Made by a program: the position numbers and the translations under genes
In this document: piece after piece, positions 5,290 through 13,500 of the stretch
Layout: every line of letters begins with the position of its first letter
Position numbering within the stretch: the first letter of the stretch is position 1
From: an uncultured Pseudomonadota bacterium
GTDB taxonomy: Bacteria > Pseudomonadota > Alphaproteobacteria > RF32 > CAG-239
Direction: 5' to 3'
Assembly (NCBI GenBank): GCA_902796625.1
Contig: CADBPX010000011.1
Coordinates: 1-17,830 of the forward strand
Length of the DNA: 17,830 bases
Notes under the pieces: model-generated
Told to the model about the DNA's origin: nothing
Seen by the model: only the letters and a program-made list of their open reading frames with translations
The model's database searches: none

Positions 5290-6786
5290 TTAATCATATT
5301 GACACATCTGAGATTTTTGTGGTTTTACAACTTTGAATACAACAGTATATTTTCCTTCCGGATAAGTTTTTGTTTCCATTTCACACTGGGTTCCTCCATT
5401 GAACACTACCATATATTCTTCCATTAAATGACGCAAGTCAGTAACTTTTTCTGAACCTATGGTAAGCGAAAAATTAGTTAGATCAAAATGATGTATTTTC
5501 GCCGTATATCCTTCGTATCCTCCCTGTTCTTCATAACTACCATCACCGGAACCGCCACCATCATATTCGACAGAGAAACCCTCCGAACCTATACCTTCAT
5601 AATCATAACCACCAACATCGTATGAATAACCATATTCAGTACTTACCCCATCGGCAACAAATTGACCACTACCATCAACATGGCCTGCACGTCCACATGT
5701 TTTCCAACTGTACGTAGGACGATCTTCGGCATCGTCTTTAAGCCAAAGTTTAGCACTGTTATTCTTTCCTTTTGGCAAAATTATATTTGCGGTAAAATAG
5801 CATATTTTCGGATTTATATTACCATTAGGATTATATGGTTTTGTTGGATCATACGCCTTCGGCGGATCAACATAATAATTCAGTCCAAGAACAGCATCAT
5901 CAGTTAAAGCATGAGCGGAATGCATCCAAATATTATAATCATAGAAAGAATTTTCTGCGAAGAAATCATCATTATTAAAATATGACGGGGTTTTCTGGTC
6001 AACTATAACATCAACATACAGAACATTCGGCCGAATCCAGCATCTTGTCTCGTTATCCTGAGTACAGTGGCAATTCTGTTCACCTTGACACTCACGATCC
6101 TCACACTCAAATTGGCTGGAATATTCTCCTTTAGTGAAATCACAACCATCTTTCTCGCACACATAGCAAACACTTTGAGAATAGCTTGATTTTTTACCGG
6201 TATCAGTTTCTTTATATCCAGCTTTACAACCCGGATGTTTAGCACCGTTCTCACAATCATCACATATATAGCACCCTTTTACTGTCTCATGTTCAACCTT
6301 TGGCTCTTTACAGGTAACGTTTCTTGCAAAACCTGTTGGGCACTCCGTTTTTTCTCTGGTATAGCAGTTAGGATAACCCTCTATCGGTACACAAGAATAA
6401 TTATCAGGCAAGCCATTCTTGCAAGCACCTTCAGAGTCATAGCTACCTGTCGGACATTTTTTCTTGCACTCTCCGCCAATCAGTTCATATCCCGTCTTAA
6501 TACTTTCCCAACATTTATATTTAGTTCTATTACTTTCACATGATTCACATTCATAGCAATTTTTATCGTAGGAAGCTGTCTCAGAATATGATAAATTATA
6601 TCCACCGCATTCAGAATTCGGAACGGGATCCGGCAAATGTTCACCATCAGCCAAACCTTGCGAATTATCCATATCACAATCGCTATCCGGCAAAAAGCAA
6701 ACACGGGCTTGTGCCGCATTAAAAGCCCACCAACCTACCAAAGCTATACCTGCGGCAACGCTCAAAATTACACCCTTTTTAAACAT
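5290..6786 (-). CDS. Cysteine-rich secreted protein
   Basis: A 498-residue exported protein of no family I recognise. Residues 1-27 form a signal peptide with a probable cleavage after AQA. Residues 30-249 carry 26 cysteines, including three similar modules: CYECESC (77-83), CYICDDC (172-178) followed by GCKAGYK, and CYVCEKDGC (207-215), with CPTG turns at 111 and 149. This resembles eukaryote-like disulfide-rich surface repeats. Residues about 250-360 are beta-rich with Asn/Asp/Tyr/Pro, about 365-425 are Gly/Tyr/Ser/Asp low complexity, and the C-terminal 70 residues form another beta-rich region ending in C495. There are 30 cysteines after the signal. An adhesin or surface-layer role is only a guess. 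The start at 6786 is fixed by TAAGGAG 7 nt upstream; an in-frame ATG at 6840 lies inside the promoter. It has its own promoter and terminator. Confidence 0.86.
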   Translation of the reverse strand: MFKKGVILSVAAGIALVGWWAFNAAQARVCFLPDSDCDMDNSQGLADGEHLPDPVPNSECGGYNLSYSETASYDKNCYECESCESNRTKYKCWESIKTGYELIGGECKKKCPTGSYDSEGACKNGLPDNYSCVPIEGYPNCYTREKTECPTGFARNVTCKEPKVEHETVKGCYICDDCENGAKHPGCKAGYKETDTGKKSSYSQSVCYVCEKDGCDFTKGEYSSQFECEDRECQGEQNCHCTQDNETRCWIRPNVLYVDVIVDQKTPSYFNNDDFFAENSFYDYNIWMHSAHALTDDAVLGLNYYVDPPKAYDPTKPYNPNGNINPKICYFTANIILPKGKNNSAKLWLKDDAEDRPTYSWKTCGRAGHVDGSGQFVADGVSTEYGYSYDVGGYDYEGIGSEGFSVEYDGGGSGDGSYEEQGGYEGYTAKIHHFDLTNFSLTIGSEKVTDLRHLMEEYMVVFNGGTQCEMETKTYPEGKYTVVFKVVKPQKSQMCQYD

Positions 6787-6793
6787 AATTGTT

Positions 6794-6800
6794 CTCCTTA
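6794..6800 (-). promoter_or_regulatory. Ribosome-binding site deciding the cysteine-rich protein start
   Basis: TAAGGAG on the minus strand, 7 nt before the ATG at 6786. It is one of the best Shine-Dalgarno matches in the window and places the signal peptide exactly at the N-terminus. Confidence 0.8.
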
Positions 6801-6826
6801 TAAAACTTGTTTTAATTTTTGCATAT

Positions 6827-6855
6827 ATTGTAACATGCATTTTTTTAAATGTATA
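6827..6855 (-). promoter_or_regulatory. Predicted promoter of the cysteine-rich protein gene
   Basis: Minus-strand -10 TACAAT (6832-6827) with a weak -35 TATACA (6855-6850) at 17-bp spacing. The start near 6820 gives a leader of about 34 nt with the strong ribosome-binding site. The surrounding A/T-rich DNA makes chance matches likely. Confidence 0.42.
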
Positions 6856-6923
6856 TTAAAATTCACCGACTACGAAAAAATATTTTTGCCGGCAGAAAAA
6901 TTTTTCAACTAAATCTTGATGCT

Positions 6924-6958
6924 AAAAACCGAAAGACCGCCTCTTTCAGGCGGTCTTT
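6924..6958 (-). terminator. Terminator of rpmB, possibly bidirectional
   Basis: An 11-bp perfect stem AAAGACCGCCT/AGGCGGTCTTT (6932-6942/6948-6958) with a 5-base loop. In the minus direction it ends in TTTCGGTTTTT (6934-6924). The plus direction also ends in a short T run. It separates rpmB from the downstream promoter of the cysteine-rich protein. Confidence 0.88.
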
Positions 6959-6982
6959 TAAAGTGCACTTTTACTAACTTGA

Positions 6983-7264
6983 TTAAGCTTTTTTGCTTAA
7001 AATATTCTTCTTTATCTGTTTAGCTTCTTCTGACAACTTGGTATTAGATGTTTTGGTCAGGAAAGAATCCAAACCGCCATTATGTTCGATAGAACGTAAT
7101 GTTTTGGTGCAAACCTTTAATTTGAATACCTTGTTCAAAGCTTCGCTGAACAACGATACCACTTGCAAGTTAGGCATAAAACGACGGCGTGTTCTGTTAT
7201 TAGCATGGCTGACATTATTGCCGGTCATAACACCTGTGCCTAAGATATCACATTTTTTAGACAT
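6983..7264 (-). CDS. rpmB: Large-subunit ribosomal protein bL28
   Basis: A 93-residue basic protein with the bL28 signature: MSKKCDILGTGVMTGNNVSH at the N-terminus (the G-x-G-V-x-T-G-N-N-V-S-H core), then NRTRRRFMPNLQ and a KLKVCTKTLRSIEHNGGLD block. It binds 23S rRNA in the 50S subunit. The length fits the roughly 95-100-residue proteobacterial form. Only one cysteine pair position is evident (C5, C52), so this is not a four-cysteine zinc form. AAGGAAA lies 9 nt before the ATG. It forms a single-gene unit with its own strong promoter (7306-7334) and terminator; bL33 is not adjacent. tyrS lies upstream on the same strand with no clear terminator between, so some read-through is possible. Confidence 0.97.
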   Translation of the reverse strand: MSKKCDILGTGVMTGNNVSHANNRTRRRFMPNLQVVSLFSEALNKVFKLKVCTKTLRSIEHNGGLDSFLTKTSNTKLSEEAKQIKKNILSKKA

Positions 7265-7305
7265 TTTAAATTTCCTTAAGTTAATTTTAACAATATTGTT
7301 GCTTG

Positions 7306-7334
7306 TTCATACATTCTTTTGCATCACAAGTCAA
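7306..7334 (-). promoter_or_regulatory. Predicted promoter of rpmB with palindrome at the start site
   Basis: Minus-strand -35 TTGACT (7334-7329), a 17-bp spacer and -10 TATGAA (7311-7306), close to the alphaproteobacterial housekeeping pattern. The predicted start near 7299 falls in the perfect palindrome AACAATATTGTT (7289-7300). A second short inverted repeat, GTTAA/TTAAC (7280-7291), follows in the leader. Confidence 0.68.
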
Positions 7335-7381
7335 GTAAAATTATACAAAAATCGTAAAATAATTCCGCTACAACGGCAAAA

Positions 7382-8632
7382 TTACTTAATTAAACCGAAT
7401 TTCTTTTTGCCTTGAGCAATTTTAACGGCGCCGTCTACCACATCAGCAACAGTAATAACATAATTTTCATCGCTGACCGGTTTATCGTTAATTTTAAGTC
7501 CGGCTTGCTTAATCAAGCGGCGCGCTTCACCCTTGCTGGCAACAAATCCGATTTGTAAAAATGCATCCAATACTCCGATACCTTGGGATAAATCAACATT
7601 CAAAGTCGGCAAATCACCTCCGGCCGTGCCCTGCTCAAATGTCCACACGGCAGTATCCTGAGCCGCTTGAGCCTGTTCAAGTCCGCGGCAGATTTTGGTT
7701 GCTTCAAAGGCCAAAATTTTCTTGGCTTCATTAATTTCCTTATCTTGCAGTTTTTCCAGACGCCGCACTTCATCCATCGGCAAATCGGTATAAATACGCA
7801 AGCATTTACCCACTTCGGCATCGCCGATATTGCGAAAATATTGATAATAATCATAAGCCGGCAATTTTTCCTCATTAATCCATACGGCATTACCTTCTGA
7901 CTTGCCCATTTTTTTACCGTTCGAATCGGTAATAATCGGACTGGTAAAGCCGAACAGTTCGGTGTCATAACGCCGCCGTCCCAACTCAGTTCCGGAAGTA
8001 ATATTTCCCCATTGATCAGCACCGGCTATCTGCGCCCGACAATTATATTTTTGCAGCAAAACGCAAAAATCATAACCTTGCAGCAGCATATAATTAAATT
8101 CCAAAAAAGACATCGGCTGTTCGCGTTCCAATCGGCTTTTCACGCTATCCATGGTCAGCATGCGATTAACCGAATAGCAAGTACCGATATCGCGCAAAAA
8201 AGCCAAATAATTAACATCTTTAAACCAGTCCCAGTTATCAACCATAACCGCATCATTGGCACCGTCACCGAAGCGCAAAAACTTCGAAAACGATTTTTTC
8301 AGTCCGACAATATTACGAGCCAAAGTTTCCTCGTCCAAAAACGGCCGCAGCTTATCTTTTCCCGACGGATCGCCGATACGCGCCGTAGCACCACCGACTA
8401 AAGTCAACGGCTTATGTCCGCATTTTTGGAACCAACGCAACATCATTAGCGGCACAATGTGCCCGACGTGCAAGCTGTCGCCGGTCGGATCAGATCCTAA
8501 ATAACCGACCGCCGGTACTCCTTTGCTCTCGCATTCTGCCAAATAGGCATCAAAGCCGTCAATATTGGTACATTGATTGTAAAAACCGCGCTCTTGCATA
8601 ATATTTAAGAATTCTGATTTAAATTCGGACAT
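7382..8632 (-). CDS. tyrS: Tyrosyl-tRNA synthetase
   Basis: A 416-residue class I aminoacyl-tRNA synthetase that charges tRNA(Tyr) with tyrosine in the cytoplasm. Visible motifs: the HIGH-type HVGH (residues 55-58) preceded by GSDPTGDSLH, GDPSGK (87-92), the tyrosine-binding pattern Y181-x3-Q185-x2-D188, GADQWGN (204-210) and the KMSKS-type KMGKS (241-245). Residues about 353-416 form the S4 RNA-binding domain (FVASKGEARRLIKQAGLKIN). The length matches the bacterial TyrS-alpha family and nothing appears degraded. An AAGGAA ribosome-binding site precedes the ATG. It is divergent from the AnmK-like gene; tyrS and anmK are also near each other in other proteobacteria, including E. coli. Confidence 0.98.
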   Translation of the reverse strand: MSEFKSEFLNIMQERGFYNQCTNIDGFDAYLAECESKGVPAVGYLGSDPTGDSLHVGHIVPLMMLRWFQKCGHKPLTLVGGATARIGDPSGKDKLRPFLDEETLARNIVGLKKSFSKFLRFGDGANDAVMVDNWDWFKDVNYLAFLRDIGTCYSVNRMLTMDSVKSRLEREQPMSFLEFNYMLLQGYDFCVLLQKYNCRAQIAGADQWGNITSGTELGRRRYDTELFGFTSPIITDSNGKKMGKSEGNAVWINEEKLPAYDYYQYFRNIGDAEVGKCLRIYTDLPMDEVRRLEKLQDKEINEAKKILAFEATKICRGLEQAQAAQDTAVWTFEQGTAGGDLPTLNVDLSQGIGVLDAFLQIGFVASKGEARRLIKQAGLKINDKPVSDENYVITVADVVDGAVKIAQGKKKFGLIK

Positions 8633-8678
8633 TGTTTCCTTCTTTCATTTTAGGTAATTCTATACTAAATTTTAACGT

Positions 8679-8706
8679 ATACTAGCATAATATTCAGGCA
8701 TTGCAA
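8679..8706 (-). promoter_or_regulatory. Candidate extended -10 promoter of tyrS
   Basis: Minus-strand -35 TTGCAA (8706-8701), a 16-bp spacer ending in TGC, and -10 TAGTAT (8684-8679), giving an extended -10. The 90-base divergent gap must also hold the start of the AnmK-like operon, but I see no convincing plus-strand promoter. TATACTA occurs twice (8661-8667 and 8678-8684). Confidence 0.42.
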
Positions 8707-8722
8707 CAGGATTATTTTAAAC

Positions 8723-9829
8723 ATGATGATAAAAAATATTAACGCGGTCGGCATATACGGTAATGCTTCGCTTAACGGTATTGAACTGGCGGTGCTGAAC
8801 ACCGACGGTGTTGATGTGCATGATTACGGTTTAACCGCCGCAATTCCTTATCCGGAGGATTTATTCGGACAAATTCGCACCTTAATTAATCAGCGAATAA
8901 TTTCTTTTCATGAATTGGAAAATAATCCGCAAGTGCAAAAATTACGTGATAAAATCAGTGATTTTTATGCCGAAACCGTAACTTCTTTTTGTAATATAGA
9001 AGACATTGATGTTATCGGTATTGACGGTTTAACCGTTTGTCATGAACCGGAAAATCGCTGTTCATATCAGTTGGAGAACGGCCATAAAGTCAGCTCCCGA
9101 ATTGCCCGACCGATAGTTACGCACTTCCACAAGGCTGATCTGCTGGCCGGCGGTCAGGCGGCCCCGCTTTCAACATCTTTTTATGCCATGATAGCCCAAA
9201 ACATCAATAAACCGGCACTATTTATTGATGTTGAAGCGGTTACAACTTTAATATATCTCGGTGAATCCGGTGAAGTAATGGCTTTTGATGCCGCTCCGGG
9301 TTTAGCTTTGATTGAAGATTGGACTTTTCGTCACGCCAATATGCAAACCGATTATAACGGCCGTTTAGCCGCAACCGGACAAATTCATCAACAGATTATA
9401 ACACCGCTTTTAAAACACAAGATTCTGCACAAGCAACCGCCTAAATCTATGGATATTCATGATTTTTGCGACAAAAAAGAACATCTGGAAGGTTTATCGC
9501 TTGAAGACGGTGCCGCAACCGCCAATTGTTTTATTGCCGAAGCAATTTATCAGGCGGCATTGGATTTTTTGCCAAAGATTCCGTCACATATTTTTATCAG
9601 CGGCAGAGGAACGCAAAACCCTTCGCTTTTGCGCCAGATTAAACAAAATTTCGCCCCGCGCGAACCGCAAAATATTACAACAATTAACCCTAAACTTACC
9701 TGCATCGGCGCCCAATCAACCGCTTTTAATGCCGTACGGCGCCTGCATGGTCTGCCCTTAACTTTTCCTAACACAACCGGAGCTTATGAGCCGCTTACCG
9801 GAGGAGAAATTTATGAAAACACCAAATAA
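8723..9829 (+). CDS. anmK: AnmK-like protein (anhydro-N-acetylmuramic acid kinase family), degenerate active site
   Basis: A 368-residue protein matching alphaproteobacterial AnmK along its full length. AnmK normally uses ATP to hydrolyse and phosphorylate 1,6-anhydro-MurNAc to MurNAc-6-phosphate in peptidoglycan recycling. Conserved landmarks are AGGQAAPL (142-149), PPKSMDIHDF (239-248), LEGLSLEDGAAT (255-266) and RRLHGLPLTFPNTTG (339-353). Key motifs are altered: the phosphate-binding SGTSxDG reads GNASLNG (13-19), HGQTVxHxP reads DGLTVCHEP (101-109), the DFRxxD segment reads HFHKAD (134-139), NIGGxxN reads FIDVEAV (167-173), DTGPGN reads DAAPGL (189-194) and the GGGxxNP loop reads SGRGTQNP (293-300). 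The frame is intact and expression signals remain, so a changed or non-catalytic role is more likely than simple decay. AGGA lies 11 nt before the ATG. It is first in an operon with the ABC genes. Confidence 0.9.
   Translation: MMIKNINAVGIYGNASLNGIELAVLNTDGVDVHDYGLTAAIPYPEDLFGQIRTLINQRIISFHELENNPQVQKLRDKISDFYAETVTSFCNIEDIDVIGIDGLTVCHEPENRCSYQLENGHKVSSRIARPIVTHFHKADLLAGGQAAPLSTSFYAMIAQNINKPALFIDVEAVTTLIYLGESGEVMAFDAAPGLALIEDWTFRHANMQTDYNGRLAATGQIHQQIITPLLKHKILHKQPPKSMDIHDFCDKKEHLEGLSLEDGAATANCFIAEAIYQAALDFLPKIPSHIFISGRGTQNPSLLRQIKQNFAPREPQNITTINPKLTCIGAQSTAFNAVRRLHGLPLTFPNTTGAYEPLTGGEIYENTK
9800..9806 (+). promoter_or_regulatory. Near-perfect ribosome-binding site inside the AnmK-like gene
   Basis: GGAGGAG, 6 nt before the ATG at 9813. 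It lies within the last codons of the AnmK-like gene and decides the ABC ATPase start over the in-frame ATG at 9786, which has no such site. Confidence 0.82.
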
Positions 9830-10538
9830 CACGCTGGAAATTATCGATTTATGCAAAAACTATGGTTCCGTTAAGGCTTCGGATCATCTGTCTTTTACGG
9901 CAAAACAAGGTGACATCATTGCTTTATTGGGACCCAATGGCGCCGGTAAATCGACCTTAATGAATATGATTGCCGGTTACTTGGCGCCGACTTCCGGTAA
10001 AATTACGGTTTTAGGAAAAAATATTGCTCAGGAAACACTTTTTGCCAAGCAAAATATCGGTTTTTTGGCTGAAGGCGCCCCTTTGTATCCGGATATTACC
10101 GTGGATATGTTTCTTTCTTATATGGCGCAATTACGCGGCGTAAATAAGCAAAAAATGCTTCAGGTTGCCGCAACCGCCAACATAACCGAGGTTTTATCAC
10201 AAAAAATCGAAACTCTCTCCAAAGGCTATCAACGCCGTGTCGGGTTTGCGCAAAGCATTTTAAGCAACCCACCCCTATTACTGCTGGATGAGCCGACCGA
10301 CGGACTTGATCCGAACCAAAAAGATTATATGCGGCAATTAATTAAAACGATGGCACCAGATAAAACCATTTTAATTTCCACACACTTACTGGAAGAAGCG
10401 GAAACCGTATGTAACCGCATTATTGTTATTGATCATGGCCAAATAAAATGCGACGGCACCCTAAAAGAAATACTAAAATCAACCCAAAGTAAAAATTTGG
10501 CGCAGGCTTTTCGCCATTTAACCAAGGTGGAGGATTAA
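9813..10538 (+). CDS. ABC transporter ATPase, GldA type
   Basis: A 241-residue cytoplasmic nucleotide-binding subunit. Walker A is GPNGAGKST (40-48), the signature is LSKGYQRRVG (135-144), Walker B plus D-loop is LLLLDEPTDGLDP (155-167) and the H-loop is STH (189-191). The Q-loop position carries Glu87 (FLAEGAPLYPD) in place of Gln, as is usual in the GldA branch of ABC-2 exporters. With the permease/auxiliary fusion downstream it should form a GldA-GldF-GldG-like complex in the inner membrane. In Bacteroidota that complex belongs to gliding motility; in proteobacteria the role and substrate are unsettled. The start at 9813 follows a GGAGGAG site and overlaps the AnmK-like gene by 17 bp. The permease gene begins 1 base after this stop, so the two are almost certainly translated together. 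Confidence 0.94.
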   Translation: MKTPNNTLEIIDLCKNYGSVKASDHLSFTAKQGDIIALLGPNGAGKSTLMNMIAGYLAPTSGKITVLGKNIAQETLFAKQNIGFLAEGAPLYPDITVDMFLSYMAQLRGVNKQKMLQVAATANITEVLSQKIETLSKGYQRRVGFAQSILSNPPLLLLDEPTDGLDPNQKDYMRQLIKTMAPDKTILISTHLLEEAETVCNRIIVIDHGQIKCDGTLKEILKSTQSKNLAQAFRHLTKVED

Positions 10539-10539
10539 T

Positions 10540-13500
10540 ATGAATAAAATATGGATTGTCACCAAAAACGAACTTTTGCGCTATTTTCAGTCGCCGTTAG
10601 CCTATATTTACTTACTGAGTTTCCTGATTTTAAACGGCTCATTTGCCATTTATTTCGGCAATTTTTTCCACCGCGGTCAGGCCAACCTGCTGGCGATGTT
10701 TGAATTTCAACCATGGCTGTATCTGCTATTTATCCCCGGTATTGCCATGCGGTTATGGTCTGAAGAATTCCGCAATAAAACCATCATACAAATCATTACT
10801 ATGCCGATATCCGTCACGGCTCTGGTCTGGGGTAAGTTCTTGGCAGCATGGCTGTTTTGCGGACTGGCCTTGCTGTTAACTGCAACGTTTTGGCTTAGCG
10901 TTAATTGGCTCGGCACACCGGATAACAGCGTAATTTTACTGGGATATCTTGCCAGTTTTACCATTGCCGGCTGTATGTTGGCAATTTCGCAAACAATGTC
11001 CGCACTAACCAAAAATCAGGTAATAGCGTTGGTTTTAGCGGTCATTGCCAATCTGGCATTTTTTTGGAGCGGTATAGAATATATTTTAGCATTTTGCCGC
11101 CTGTTTATGTCTGATTTTATTATTGACACAATCGCCTCTTTCAGTTTTTTAAGCCGCTTTGCAAGTTTAAGCCGCGGTTTATTGGAATTGCGCGATGTAA
11201 TTTACTTTATTTCAATTATTTTCTTTTTTAATTTTACCACGGTTCTGATAATTAATTACAAAACCTCCGGCACTTCGGGATGGCTAAAATCAACCAGCCG
11301 CACTTACTTTATTTCCGCCTGGCTTATGCTGTTAGTCGGTCTGTTCGGAATTAATATGATAGCGAACAGCCTGACCCGAAACATTCAATACGATGCCACG
11401 CAAGAAAAATTCTTTACTCTCGCACCGGCAACCCGCCAGGTTCTACAACAACTGCCGGAGCCGATAACCGCCAAACTGTATTTTTCACCAATTTTGGAGC
11501 AACGCAACTCTGATTTGCGCTTAGCTTTTGACCGTATCCGCTTGCTGTTGCAAAAGTATAAATCTGTTGCACCCGATAAATTTCAATACAAAATTTATTA
11601 TCCGAAATTCCTCAGTCAGGAAGAAGATGTTGCCTTGGCAGCCGGTGTACAACCTATTCCGTTGATTGACTTAAATCAAAACGCTCTGTTTGGCTTAACC
11701 TTAGAAGATACTTTGCAAAACAAAGAAGTTATCCCGTTTTTTACGCAAAATAATCTTGGGGCAATAGAGCAAAGCATCACCGAAAAAATTTATCAAATGC
11801 ATCATCATAAAAAAACCGTGGGCATTTTAACCAATCTGCCGGTTTTCGGAGAAACGCTCAATAACGGCAACGCTTTGCAGGATTCCTGGCAATTTATCAA
11901 CGAATTACAGCAAACTTATAACGTAGTTAAAATATCTGCCGATGACGATTTGACGCAACCGCTTGACGCCTTAATGATTATAGATCCGCAAGATCTGTCC
12001 GACGACACCGTAGCCAAAATAAAAAAATATTCGCAACAAGGTGGAAAAATTTTATTGCTGTTAGATCCGGCGCATGAAGCATCGCGGTTATATTCGTTTA
12101 AAAACCAGCCGTTGCAGGCTTCAAACTTGGGAGAATTGGAAAAATTCTGGGGCATTAAACTTTATTTGGACTACGTTGTGGCTGATTTACAGAATTCCAT
12201 CACGGTTGATGCGACGATCGACTATGCTAAAAATCCAGTCTTTTCGCAAGATATTATTCAATTTCGTATTCCTCAATCCAACATGAATCCTTATCATCAA
12301 ATCACACAAAATCTGCACGAAATGATTGTAGCCTCGACCTCGGTTATTGCGCCGCAACCGGAAGCTTATAAAAACGGCAGTATTAAATTTACGCCGCTGC
12401 TTAAGGCCGGCGATATTTCGGCAATTATGACCGCAAAAGTCGTAACCGACGGACTTAATCCGCAACAAGTTCTGGAATATTTCAGTGCTGACGATAATCA
12501 AAAAATTTTAGCCGCAGAAATTCGCGGACAACAGGCTGATAATCCGTTTACGCTTATTGCCATCGGCGATTCTGATTTTATTTACGATTCATTTTGGATG
12601 AATAAGGACCAGTTTTTGCAAAATAATTATGTCAGTGCCGCGTTTGATAATATGAATTTTGTTTTGAACAGTTTAGATTATTTAACCGGTGATGAATTAT
12701 TGGCCTCTTTACGTGGCAAACAGCTCAAAGACCGTCGTTTCAACGATATCGAGAAACTGCGGCGTCTCAACTCTTTTCACTATAAAAAAGCCGAAAATCA
12801 AATTTTTACGCAAATGTATGCGGCTCAAGAAAATTTGCAAAAAATCCTGCAAAAAAGAAATTTTGAAGAACGCGAAAATTTTACTGCCGATGAGCTGACG
12901 ACAATTGCGCAAATTAAACAGCAATTAGCTTCTTATCGGCAAAATCTCAGCGATTTGCGCTACCAGGCTTTTGCCGATATTCAAAAAATTTCTCATCGCA
13001 TTACATTTTTTAATATTGCACTTATTCCTTTGCTTTTAAGCTTACTGCTGGCACTTAAATATTTCTGGAAAACACCAATCCGCAACAGCGCTGAAACTTT
13101 GAGACTTAATCGCCGTTGGTACACTCTGGCGGGAATTTGCCTGGCTCTGTTAATTTGCGGCCTGATCACAACATATTGTTCACAACGCAGTGAAATCGAT
13201 ACGTTTGAAAATAAAGCCGTATTTCCTGATTTGAAGTCGCAGATAAATGAAGTTAACAAACTGATTTTGAAAAACAACCGGCAAACCTTGACTTTTTACC
13301 GTGCTCTGGACGGTGATTGGCACCTTAAAGAACATCCGTTATTTTTGGTATATCAAGACCGCATTCGGCGTCTGCTTATAACTATGCAAGATGCTACTTT
13401 CTTTGCGAAAAAATCAGCAAAAGCCGAAAACCTGAAAACCTTTAACCTTGAACCGTTGGAACAACCGAACAGCAAAGTTACCCAAATATCTTTACTTAAA

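Noticed and set aside
8723..9829. AnmK-like gene as a decaying pseudogene
   Set aside because: The frame is complete to the family's normal length, the non-catalytic segments are well kept and expression signals are intact, so a changed function is preferred.
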